Of a DNA stretch of 64,000 nt, positions 47,151 through 56,515 are shown in pieces. The DNA is from Fasciola hepatica. Taxonomy: Eukaryota > Platyhelminthes > Trematoda > Plagiorchiida > Fasciolidae. The notes beneath the pieces are model-generated. The model worked only from the letters and a program-made list of their open reading frames with translations. It was not told the DNA's origin and made no database searches. The position numbers were made by a program, and so were the translations under genes. The DNA is taken from assembly GCA_948099385.1 (NCBI GenBank), contig CANUEZ040000167.1, positions 3,447,001-3,511,000 on the forward strand, read 5' to 3'. Every line of letters starts with the position of its first letter. The first letter of the stretch is position 1.

Positions 47151-47749
47151 GTGGCCCTCTATAAAGCGGAAGCCGTTCAGCTTCGCTGCGTCGTCGGTTA
47201 GCCAGCTATGGTTTATCAGAGGCGCTCTTCGCGCCTTCCGCCGCGATAGAACACAACGGCGAAGCCAGCAAAGGCCAATCTGTTTGACTGGAACTGGTCA
47301 ATGTACGTCAATCACAATATTGCTTCCTTCTCATCGATGTCTCTGACCTAAGTAGATCTTGCCTGGTACTTTTTACTGGTGAAAGAAATACGCGGTTTTT
47401 TTGTTGGCGAATCTCAAAGTTCCGCTTGCCTGTCGTCGGTAGTGCCTCTGTGTGTGAGCCAGTGTCCCGCTTCAAACGGGTCCAACTGCGATCCAATGGG
47501 CTTTGTGTTTCAGCCACGCGAGATTCTAGAAGTCCATGTGATTCTGTCGGAAAGGACGAGATGGGAGGCAAAAAAGCACAAGGAAGCTGCGCCTCGAGGG
47601 GCTGACGGATATCCGAATGACAGTGACATACCGGAGCAATGAAGACTGCCGCTACTGCTTTTGTGATAAATTGCGTGGTCCGGCAGTCATGCTCTACTAA
47701 ACAATGGAAAGAGGACCACGAAGAATTAACCTAAATGCACATATCTGTT
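47151..47749. other. No recognisable gene
   Basis: Sequence between the direct repeat and the end of the Gypsy fragment. Frames of about 80 codons occur on both strands without a domain. It may be the 3' untranslated part of the Gypsy element. Confidence 0.35.
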
Positions 47750-49690
47750 ACGAACTTATAAAGCCTCATTGGCTGTCGCAGCTTGCAGCCGCGTCGATTT
47801 CTGTTTACAGAGGCAGCTATATCCCCGGCGGAGTTTGGTAATGTATCCGGCGACGGGAAGTAGTCAGTACAAGTAGCTTGCCAAAACGGACCGACTAACT
47901 GCCACTTGTGATTAGGTGGAGGCATGGAAGGGGTAAAAGTGGATGGGTTCTACCCCGACGGAGGCTGGTTTAAGGCTTTTTGTAATGATGGCCTCTCTTG
48001 GCCTCGGTGTGCACCAAGCATTGCCCTCTCGTTGGACGACGCGGAACGGACCAGAGTAAGTCACTTAAAGTGGTGATTGCACTGCGTCAGCCAGAATAAC
48101 CGTATGTCTGGCGGCGGCTGGAATAGTACGTATGTAGGCGCTGGGGTTGTTCTCGTGGTGGGACGGGGCCCAAAATCCCGCGTTTTGTGTGAAAACGCCC
48201 TTGCTTAATGCCTACAATTAAATCTTTCAGGTGGAAATGGAGGAACAAACTCACCTGAAAACAATCATGTGCAACCGTAAACCAATTTAACTGAGGTACC
48301 AGCTATGTCGGCTTCAACGGCGCTGCACGGTCCTGACAGAACCGTCGGTAAAACTTCACTCCATAAAGGTCTATTACGAGCACGAAGGAAAGCTTCCAGT
48401 TGACGATGGAATCGCTCCACTACGCCACTGGTCCAATGTGATAGGCGGTCGTCTTGTTATGTTTGCAACCGAAGGCGTCCAGTAGCTCATGGAAGGCAAC
48501 TTCAATGTGAAAATTGCGTTCCGTGGTCACGATAGAAGGATAACCGAACTGACTTGCCCAACCAGTTAGAAAAGCTTTTGCAGCTTTCCCCAAGAAATGA
48601 CGCGGAATAGGTATGGCGTTTTGCCAGCGAGTGAAACGATCTGCACATGTGGGGATGTAAACGGTCGTTGGATGGTAGAAGAGGCCCCGCGAAATACACA
48701 TGCACGTGATGAATGCATGCGTCCGGCTCAGAGAATGTGTCTAGCGTAGATCTAGTGTGACAATATATTTCAACGCGTTGGCACTGAAGACAAACGCGGG
48801 CCCAAAGGCGAACGTTACGTTTGATGCGAAGCCAAATGAATCGCTCGGTGACTAGTTTCCCTGAAGCAGATACATCAGGATGCGATAGGTTGTGGAGGCT
48901 GGTAAAGTCTTGTCGGCGAATACTGACAGGAACTAGTGATCATAGTCGGCCCTGTGACACACTGCAACCAATATTAATAATAAATAAGAAGGCCCACTGG
49001 CGCTGGATGCAAGGAGCTGATGATTTTGAGCTGCTCGGCATCAGGATCTGTTGTTTGGGCTGCAGTGATTGCTTCCAGGTCTATGGCCATAGGAAGTGGG
49101 TCGTCGATACCTTGGGACCGTGAGGGTGCATCCGCTACGTGATTGTGTGCCCCAGGGACCTGTCGAATGTCCGTGGTAGAATGTGAAACACAGTAAAAGT
49201 GGCGAATTACGCGTGGTGAATATCGACCAGAAGCTGAATCGAGAACGTATACTGGTGGTTTATGATCCGTGAACACTGGACGTTTGGCTGTCGAGTGTGT
49301 GTCGGAAGTGTCGATTACCCAAATAGATTGCCAGTAGTTCTCTGCTGAGCGTACTTTGTCAGGAATCTGCAGGTTGGAGAGGCTTGGAGAAAAAAGCTAT
49401 TTGTTGCTATGAGTTGCTGGCAAATTGCCGCAACTCTGCTCTAACAGTCGCATTCAAAGCATTGGTCCCCAATGCCAGAGAAGCGTAAGAATCAGGATGT
49501 GCAACGGGTGCTACTTTGGCGGTGGCTTCTTTGGCTGAAATAAACGCTGCCTCTGGAGCTTCAGAGAATATGATTTTCTGCTTACTTCCGAATGAATCTT
49601 CTGCGAGAGCTGCATTATTGAGGCAAACAATCAAGACAATTACCGTGACCGCCAGAAGGAGTGCGGTTTGGGTTATTCACTACTTTCCCC
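47750..49690 (-). pseudogene. Gypsy (Ty3, CsRn1-like) pol fragment, inverted copy
   Basis: In element order (right to left), the RT/RNase H junction lies at 49,634-49,407 (IIFSEAPEAAFISAKEATAK). RNase H follows at about 49,390-48,970 (RELLAIYLGNRHFRHTLDSQ, FTDHKPPVYVLDS). The HHCC finger is near 48,780-48,900. The integrase core is at 48,700-48,420 (HVYFAGPLL, ADRFTRW, TTERNFH). The C-terminal part follows: AYIRTIPAAARHTVILADAV and YSGPFRVVQREG at about 47,990-48,150. A tail reads NRRGCKLRQPMRL near 47,770. It has the same catalytic changes as the 0.3-1.7 kb copy (Tyr and Glu at two Asp sites) plus stops and frameshifts. RT palm and gag are missing on the right. Confidence 0.87.
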
Positions 49691-50555
49691 CTCCCCCTCC
49701 CTACTGAAGCTGTATGCTCGGGGCTGAACTGTGGTGACCGAGGATTGTGATGGGGAGCCCAACCTGGGTCTCATTTGGCAGGTTCAATGGTGGGAGATGT
49801 CAGCATCACCTACCGTGACTTCGTCGTGGGCTTTACTCAGGTCAATGAGACTAAAAATGGAACTATCGAATAGGGAAGTAGGATCTTGAAAATGTGGATG
49901 TTAGCTTGGTTCAGGGCCCTGTAGCCGCACTTGGGACGTTAGTCATCATCGGTTTAAGGACCATCTACAGAGGCAAAACTCAAGATCAATTAGAAAGGAG
50001 AAATATGCGCATTCCCAGCATGTGTTCGAACCCAGCCTGCGCTGCGCGGAGCTTGCCTGGTGCCCAGCGACGTGGTCGGCTCGAAGCCGGGGAAACTTCA
50101 CCGACGATTCGGTGGAAGACTTTGGCAGCCAGGGCAGGAAGGAGACCAGACTACATTGGCACAGCCGGGTAGGCGGTAAGGGAGTGGGAGAGCTCGGCCT
50201 GAGACTGGATGCAACTGCGAGTGATTTGATTCACTGAAGAATAAGAACCAGTTACGGAAAGAGAAGCCTACCGATTGACAACTCTCCGGTATCCCGCGTC
50301 AAGCAGGAGATCTGAATGGTCAAGGAAATCGGTACCCGGTACGGGCGGGAAGATATTTTCATACCGTAAGCACCGGGTGGAAGGAGAAACGTGGACCTAC
50401 GCTCAAAGTAATGGACTTACAGCAGAAAGTAGCAATAGGAGTGCTGTTAGGGCATCCAGATTCTGGGTTGATGGAAGAGCTACATCAATTGCTTTATGGG
50501 GGTGACACGGGATGCTGCACCGGTGTAATTAGGAACGGTTTATTGGAAACTAAAT
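49691..50555. other. No recognisable gene; pyrimidine-rich edge
   Basis: CCCCCTCCCCCTCCC at about 49,687-49,702 marks the abrupt right edge of the Gypsy similarity. Plus-strand frames at 49,894-50,172 and 50,022-50,237 show no domain. A B-box-like TGTTCGAACCC lies near 50,020. Confidence 0.35.
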
Positions 50556-50560
50556 CTCTG
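50556..50560. repeat. Candidate target site duplication, left
   Basis: CTCTG abuts the left LTR of element D and is repeated at 55,146-55,150, directly after the right LTR. Five bases fits BEL/Pao. The exact left LTR border is uncertain by two bases, because a TG start would take the last two bases of this word. Confidence 0.55.
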
Positions 50561-51153
50561 CTTAAACGAAAGCCTTTCGACCGTCAACTTTGACCGTTTC
50601 GATTGAATTCCACTCAGGTTCGTACGACCTAGCTGCTTTAAGCCTTTCTAGGGTGCTCCTTCTCGGTGTGGCTTACTTCGCGTCTCGAACAAATTTCAAA
50701 AGACTTCAACTGATAGACGTATTAATCCGAAACACGGTTCTATAATCAGTACAACGTTAATGAACAATGAATAGACAAAACATGCAGCCAAATTTTGAAC
50801 CGAGCGAGACACAGATCGTGGATAGTCAAATTTGCTGTTAAACCAGGCGGGAGCGTCATATGTTCATTCAAACAAATTCAGGTCAATGTCAGAAAGTGGG
50901 AAACGGATAAGACTGTTCAAATCACATGAAAGAGCAAGATCAAATCCATGTGAATAAAATAAAACCATATTGTCACGTTACCGTCAGATTGGGTTAAGGA
51001 CCAATCACGAATCGGGACTGAGTTCAGTAAAATGACCAACTTTGTGCCAACAACACAGGAGAATGACTTGGAAGAGATTCACATGTAGAATGTGACTACT
51101 AACAGGATGTTAGTAGCCAGTAATAAAAACGTTTAGTTTGTACGAAACGTACA
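50559..51153 (-). repeat. 3' LTR of BEL/Pao element D
   Basis: Nearly identical to 54,553-55,145. The outer end of the LTR reads TGCTTAAACGAAAG and the inner end CGTACA on the plus strand; in element orientation the LTR starts TGTACG. Inside is a small hairpin, CTACTAAC/GTTAGTAG, at 51,096-51,116. Confidence 0.93.
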
Positions 51154-51163
51154 CTCCCCGCAG
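51154..51163 (-). promoter_or_regulatory. Polypurine tract of element D
   Basis: Read on the minus strand, CTGCGGGGAG lies immediately before TGTACG, the start of the 3' LTR. This is where the plus-strand primer of an LTR retrotransposon is expected. Short but correctly placed. Confidence 0.6.
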
Positions 51164-51200
51164 GGTTCTAGCTGTTTGCTTGACGAGCCCCAAATTATTC

Positions 51201-51608
51201 TTACTCTGAAACATGGTTTTCCAATAAACACAGATATCGGATGTCTCTTATGAGTCGTCCGCTGGCTGTCTGTACCCACACATCGCGGACAACACCGTCT
51301 TTGGAAAGTCGAGTTTCTTTGACAATACCTCTTTTCCATTCGCCTCTGGGCAAGTTCTTGTCAACTATAAGCACCAGGTCACCGGTTTTCAGCTCCTGCG
51401 CTGTTTCTGTCCAACGCTGCTTGCTTTGCAGAAGTGGTAAGTACGACCTGATCCATTTACGCCAAAAATTTTCAGTGAGATGTTGAGCTTGCCGCCATCG
51501 CCGATTCAGCTTGCAAGGTTTCGTTTCACTTTCATTGGAGGATGCATTGCGAAAGCCAGGTAATAGATGATTGGGGGTCAGTACGGCATATTCGCAAGGG
51601 TCACAGCT
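51201..51608 (-). CDS. BEL/Pao element D: integrase C-terminus with DUF5641
   Basis: This is the 3' coding end of element D. The frame contains VLTPNHLLPGF, RWRQAQHLTENFWRKWIRSY, LKTGDLVLIVDKNLPRGEWK and RDIRYLCLLE, the full DUF5641 pattern that ends BEL/Pao polyproteins. It stops about 45 bp before the 3' LTR. Upstream it is fused in frame to the end of RT (ISRRSILSYVASLY) at about 51,608, where RNase H and the integrase core should lie. The tail is intact at the sequence level, but it is not expected to act without the core. Confidence 0.9.
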   Translation of the reverse strand, partial: SCDPCEYAVLTPNHLLPGFRNASSNESETKPCKLNRRWRQAQHLTENFWRKWIRSYLPLLQSKQRWTETAQELKTGDLVLIVDKNLPRGEWKRGIVKETRLSKDGVVRDVWVQTASGRLIRDIRYLCLLENHVSE

Positions 51609-52040
51609 ATACAACGAGGCGACGTATGACAGGATTGATCTTCTGCTGATCACAGGTTCAGGTGATTTGGTGGTAAAACTGAACGTATCTGACGTCCTGT
51701 CCCAATCGACGCCTAGAGTCCTTTACGTATTTGTCGGTTTCAAGTCCAGACACAGGTTTTTGTCGGCCTGGTGTTTGGCCGGTACATCGATAAGGGCATC
51801 GGCCGAGTTGCTACGCCACTTCGTTAGGTAAAAGCCCGAATCCCGGAGCGCAGACTGTAAATGGCTCGTCACTAGTCGGAGTTCTCTAAAGGATTCGCAA
51901 CTAATGAGGAGTTCGTCCACGTAAAAAGACCTTTGCAAATATTTAGGGTCAAACTCTAATGATTGGTTCGCGTTATTGGAAATTGCTCTGTTCAAAGCGA
52001 ATATGGCACAACATGGTGAGGAGGTCGCTCCAAAGGGTGC
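51609..52040 (-). pseudogene. BEL/Pao element D: RT palm end in a shifted frame
   Basis: This minus-strand frame continues RT after the long frame. FGATSSPCCAIFALNR is followed by SFYVDELLISC, where the YVDD box reads YVDE (Asp to Glu, about 51,912-51,923), then SGFYLTKWRSNS. A stop TAA occurs at 51,723-51,725. The same frame then reads TLGVDWDRTSDTFSF and ISRRSILSYVASLY up to the deletion junction. It is joined to the upstream frame by a one-base difference near 52,035. Confidence 0.85.
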
Positions 52041-54532
52041 ACAGTCATTTGGTATATTTCTGGCGCACGTTCCAAGTATCCTTCTGTCCACCACAAGAAC
52101 CTAAGGCAAGAGCTCTGATGTTGAGGTACTTTTACTTGATGAAACATGGCTTCAATATCGGCCACTACGGCGAAAGTGTGTTCTCGAAACCGTGTTAATA
52201 CCCCGCATAGGTTATTTGTGAGGTCTGGGCCGGAAAATAACTGAAAGTTCAAAGAGGTGTTCTGATGTTTGCTTGCACAGTCGAAAACAACCTTTAGTTT
52301 CTCTGGTTTCATGGGGTTGATTATATGGTGATGGGGCAAATACCAAACTTGACCCGGTACGTCTTCTATAACATTTTGACACCTTTCAGCGTAACCCTTG
52401 GCTATGTAACTATTCATCACCTCCGCGTAGCGTTCTTTGAGATCAGCGTGTTTAGTTAATCGAGTCTTCAACCACAACAAACGTTTCCATGCTATCGACT
52501 GATTGTTTGGAAGACTTAGGCAACCATCTTTCCAGGGCAACGGGACTTCAAAATGGCCGTTTAAGAACCGAGTAGATGATTCTAGGATTTTGAGCACTTG
52601 TTTATCTTCTGCTGATGTTGATTTACCCAAAACTGTAGATTCGTTGAACTCCGAGGCCCACGTAGCCTCTAACCGGTCCATAAGAGAGTCACACACATTT
52701 ATATAATCAACGCGAACCTTTCTTTGGTCATGGCTAAAGGCCGGTCCCACGACTGTCCAACCGAGGGGCGTACGTATAGCGTAAGGATCCGCTTTCCCAC
52801 CGTATCGATGTTCTAGCACCCAATGCGCCGCTGGTACATTCATACCTATCAGCATCGACACCCTCCCGCCTTCAATTGCCTGTAGGTTGATGTCGCGCAG
52901 ATGAGCCCAATCGTTAGTTCGGCCAGGAACAAAACGTTTTAACTCTGGGAGTTGTCGGACTGTCCAAGTTCGATTGATCTCTATAAGCTCTCCTCCTTCT
53001 AAGGAACATAGCTGAAACCCAACCACCTCAGAGTTTATCTCAGTTGTCTGCATAATGGTTGAAACTGAGAGCGTGGCTGGTTGTCCGGCTAACCCCAGTT
53101 CATTCGCCAGGTTCTTGTCTATAAGCGTGGAGTCGGAACCTCCGTCTAGGAACGCATAGGTTTTTACTGATCCTAGCGGCCCGAAAACCTTGACTGGTAT
53201 GATTCCCAAAGAGGTTGTACAATTTCCAGCCGAAGTCGCATGACAACGGGCGTTGTCTTGGACAGTCGCTGGATTCCGCCCCGTACTCACTGGGTCTTGC
53301 GGGTGTAGTAAGGGGTGGTGACCCAGCATACAACTTCCTATACCACAAGTCATGCGTGACCTGCAATTGACGGACTCGTGATTCGGTTTTAGGCATAAAT
53401 GACACAGTTTTTTAGACTCCACAAAGGGAGGCCTCTCCGGCACACTCCACGCTATGAACTTCCCGCACTGGTCCGTGTAATGGTCTCCCTCGCACTGCAT
53501 ACAGCACCTGCGTGCTATTGTCGGCTTAACAGATGGCGCTACAGTTGTTTGTGAGTGACGCAGCAACGCTTTGTGCGGTGCGTTCCGATCAGCAGGAGGT
53601 CGTGCTTGTAAGTTCGGCCAAGTGACAGAATAGGATTGATGAACCATTTGTACATCGGCCCTCTCATCTACAAATTCCGTCAAATCCGAGAAGGTTGGCT
53701 CTCGGCCTAGTCGTATGATAGACGCGGCAACCTCAGACCACTTAAACTGGAGGGCTTGAGGTAGTCTGTGTACTACTTCCGAAAGCGTTCTAGAGGCGTT
53801 GAGGTCGGCAACACGATTTAACTGACTCAGAGTGTTTTGGCAGTTCTGCATTTCCCCAGCCAACTTCATCAGCACCATTGGGTCCATGGTTTTAATGATG
53901 GGCCCGTCCACGAGGCTATCTAGGTGTGCCCTGGCTATCACGTGGGCTTGGCCAAACCTCCTACGGAGAATTTCTAAGGCGCCTTGGTATCCCTCGTTTG
54001 GGTCCAGGATAGAACAGCTCTCGATGGCTTCTTTAGCCTCACCCTTACAGTAGTGTAATAAATACGATAGGCGACACTCGTCATCCATGTCTCGTTTCCC
54101 AATGGCACTATCAAAACTTCTCATGAACAGCCAATACTTTTTCGAATTTCCATCAAAATAAATTATTTCTCTTTGTGGTAAAGTGAATGAATGAGATATG
54201 GGTGCCTGACTAAACTTCTGACAACCAATGGTCTTATTTGATGGAAATGGAGGTGTATCAAACCCGGAAACAGGTGGGGTACTGGCCCCAAATACCAATG
54301 TAGACAGCGGCCGCGATCTTTCGACCACTGGAGACTCACCACCAGGTTTCTCTTCGACTGTGGTAGCTCTTGCATACTGATCCTCATATTTTCCACTCTT
54401 CATGTTGAACTTGCACTCCAACAACCGCAAACATTCTTTAAATTCCTTGAAGAAATCCATGGTTTCTTCTGACTCAGTCGTGTAACGTTCCAGATCGGGG
54501 GCCGATAAAGACTTGTCTGAATTAGTCTGCAT
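51992..54532 (-). CDS. BEL/Pao element D: gag-protease-RT polyprotein (846 aa)
   Basis: The longest open frame of the window. Residues about 125-290 form the gag DUF1759-like region (FDGNSKKYWLFMRSFDSAIG, LEILRRRFG). Zinc knuckles lie at 344-356 (CMQCEGDHYTDQC) and 377-390 (CHLCLKPNHESVNC). The protease active site is at 461-470 (FLDGGSDSTL, Asp463), followed by LIGMNVPAAHWVLEHRYGG (561-579). RT begins near 680 (AWKRLLWLKTRL) and includes FAVVADIEAMFHQVKVP with the first catalytic Asp at 792. Normal RT similarity ends near residue 832, after YQMTVH. The last 13 or so residues are out of frame because of a one-base loss. The start ATG lies only about 20 bp inside the LTR. The first half looks functional; the RT is incomplete. 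Confidence 0.93.
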   Translation of the reverse strand: MQTNSDKSLSAPDLERYTTESEETMDFFKEFKECLRLLECKFNMKSGKYEDQYARATTVEEKPGGESPVVERSRPLSTLVFGASTPPVSGFDTPPFPSNKTIGCQKFSQAPISHSFTLPQREIIYFDGNSKKYWLFMRSFDSAIGKRDMDDECRLSYLLHYCKGEAKEAIESCSILDPNEGYQGALEILRRRFGQAHVIARAHLDSLVDGPIIKTMDPMVLMKLAGEMQNCQNTLSQLNRVADLNASRTLSEVVHRLPQALQFKWSEVAASIIRLGREPTFSDLTEFVDERADVQMVHQSYSVTWPNLQARPPADRNAPHKALLRHSQTTVAPSVKPTIARRCCMQCEGDHYTDQCGKFIAWSVPERPPFVESKKLCHLCLKPNHESVNCRSRMTCGIGSCMLGHHPLLHPQDPVSTGRNPATVQDNARCHATSAGNCTTSLGIIPVKVFGPLGSVKTYAFLDGGSDSTLIDKNLANELGLAGQPATLSVSTIMQTTEINSEVVGFQLCSLEGGELIEINRTWTVRQLPELKRFVPGRTNDWAHLRDINLQAIEGGRVSMLIGMNVPAAHWVLEHRYGGKADPYAIRTPLGWTVVGPAFSHDQRKVRVDYINVCDSLMDRLEATWASEFNESTVLGKSTSAEDKQVLKILESSTRFLNGHFEVPLPWKDGCLSLPNNQSIAWKRLLWLKTRLTKHADLKERYAEVMNSYIAKGYAERCQNVIEDVPGQVWYLPHHHIINPMKPEKLKVVFDCASKHQNTSLNFQLFSGPDLTNNLCGVLTRFREHTFAVVADIEAMFHQVKVPQHQSSCLRFLWWTEGYLERAPEIYQMTVHPLERPPHHVVPYSL

Positions 54533-54552
54533 TGCTTGGTGAATTGGTTAAC

Positions 54553-55145
54553 TGTAAGCGAAACCCTTTCGACCGTCAACTTTGACCGTTTCGATTGAAT
54601 TCCACTCAGGTTCGTACGACCTAGCTGCTTTAAGCCTTTCTAGGGTGCTCCTTCTCGGTGTGGCTTACTTCGCGTCTCGAACAAATTTCAAAAGACTTCA
54701 ACTGATAGACGTATTAATCCGAAACACGGTTCTATAATCAGTACAACGTTAATGAACAATGAATAGATAAAACATACAGCCAAATTTTGAACCGAGCGAG
54801 ACACAGATCGTGGATAGTCAAATTTGCTGTTAAACCAGGCGGGAGCGTCATATGTTCATTCAAACAAATTCAGGTCAATGTCAGAAAGTGGGAAACGGAT
54901 AAGACTGTTCAAATCACATGAAAGAGCAAGATCAAATCCATGTGAATAAAATAAAACCATATTGTCACGTTACCGTCAGATTGGGTTAAGGACCAATCAC
55001 GAATCGGGACTGAGTTCAGTAAAATGACCAACTTTGTGCCAACAACACAGGAGAATGACTTGGAAGAGATTCACATGTAGAATGTGACTACTAACAAGAT
55101 GTTAGTAGCCAGTAATAAAAACGTTTAGTTTGTACGAAACGTACA
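54553..55145 (-). repeat. 5' LTR of BEL/Pao element D
   Basis: Partner of 50,559-51,153. Differences seen by eye: C/T and G/A near 54,768 and 54,776, G/A in the hairpin loop near 55,097, and changes in the first dozen bases. In element orientation it starts TGTACGTTTCGTACA and ends near GGTTTCGCTTACA. Confidence 0.93.
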
Positions 55146-55150
55146 CTCTG
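55146..55150. repeat. Candidate target site duplication, right
   Basis: CTCTG directly follows the CGTACA end of the right LTR and matches 50,556-50,560. Confidence 0.55.
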
Positions 55151-56224
55151 GTATGCAACAGATGGCTGCCATTGCGGAGGCCAACCGCTGTGGTTGTAGG
55201 AACCTGTCGAAATATTAATTTCCCTGTTTGGCACCCGGGAGGGCGCAACGGGCTTTCCAGAATCGGGCCTTTTCCTCGAGCTATTTGTGATATCAACAGC
55301 ACCCTGACTAAGAAGGACCAACGGTGCTATCAGGAAAAGTGTTTCTGAGGCGCTTGCGTCGGACAGAATGGTGATGGGCTATCTTGGTCCACCTAATTGG
55401 AACAAAGGGAGTGGAAAAACGTCTGAAACTCGCTTGAAAGCAGCTATCAGGGTGTCCCCGGATAGCGCTCCTACGGTGGGAGCGGTGGTTTAAGAGCCAT
55501 TCGAGACTTAACGGCAGTAACTTGCGGACGTCATCCTTCGGTGTCACCGTCCGCTAGTTATTCCGCTTCTGTGATGTTGAAGTGACTAGAAACTTTGGGT
55601 GAAGCTCGAATGTTGGTTATTAACTGCCATTACCATAACTCTTCAGGGACGTCTTCCTCTGAAAACTGCCCTGCCAGCTGCTGCATTTTGCTCAGTAATG
55701 CAAAGGGCTTCTTACCACCCGGCTTCGTCTCTTAGATTGGCCGTTCTAGAGGACAAAGGGTTAGAGATCACGGTAACTTTCACAGTTGTGTAAGAACAGC
55801 CATTCAACATCTCGCCGCCTGCCTAGGCAGCAACGTCATAGGGGAAGACGGCCAAATAACTTGCACGCTAGCTTGTGATTCTGTGTGTCTCAAACTCCAC
55901 CTGTAACTTACGAAACCAGAGTTGAGGTCATCAATAGAAAACTTAAGGACGGCTAGGGAGACTCTCAAAACGAACGGTGAAAGGTCGGACCTACGGTTGT
56001 TGCCAGCCATAAGTATGATGGTGTATTAAAAGTAAAAAGATATTTAAAGGTCAATTGAGAAACCGTAAGAAGACGACTCAAAATATCGTTTTACAAAAAT
56101 CAATAAACGGGCATTGCTGCATAAATCGTGATTTATCGGTAATATGTCAGAAAATGGTATATATATATAAACGAATAAGTGTGGCTCGACGACTCACGAG
56201 GGCCCATGATGGAATGAGTTTGCT
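55151..56224. other. No recognisable gene
   Basis: Frames of 60-80 codons on both strands, no domains. A small AT microsatellite lies at about 56,157-56,170. Confidence 0.4.
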
Positions 56225-56515
56225 GCTAGGGTTCATCTATCTAAGATTCTCCCAAGTTAAGTCAGAACCTGCTTCCGTATGGAGTCTCTTGCCCCTGGCC
56301 CTCTGTTCCCGACACATCGCCGATCGCGCTGGGCAGAGCGCAAATGCGAACAATTCGAAAAGCTGGAGCAAAATGCCGTATGTACTGGAGGAACGCAACG
56401 AAGTGCTGACGGTATACACAGGTGGAACAAAGGTTGCCCCCAAATTAGGTAATTGTTCAGATAAACAAGTTTGCTGGCCTTTTCAACTGCGTTTCTCTTG
56501 TGGCACTGCATGCAC
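56225..56515 (+). repeat. Dispersed direct repeat family 3, right copy
   Basis: Partner of 46,860-47,150, same orientation, ending at TTTTCAACTGCG. The overlapping minus-strand frames in both copies give similar translations, which follows from the DNA identity and does not show coding function. Confidence 0.7.

Larger units (their letters stand above)
50559..55145 (-). mobile_element. BEL/Pao LTR retrotransposon D, young, internally deleted
   Basis: A 4.6-kb minus-strand insertion has two LTRs of about 590 bp that differ at only about four positions by eye, so it inserted recently. Its internal region encodes gag, two zinc knuckles, protease and most of RT in one 846-codon frame. A shifted frame with the RT palm end follows, and then directly the DUF5641 tail. 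RNase H, the integrase zinc finger and the integrase core are absent. The element therefore cannot reverse-transcribe or integrate on its own and must have been helped by a relative, or else lost the segment after insertion. It sits beside a Gypsy fragment, and both lie between the family 3 repeats. Confidence 0.93.
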
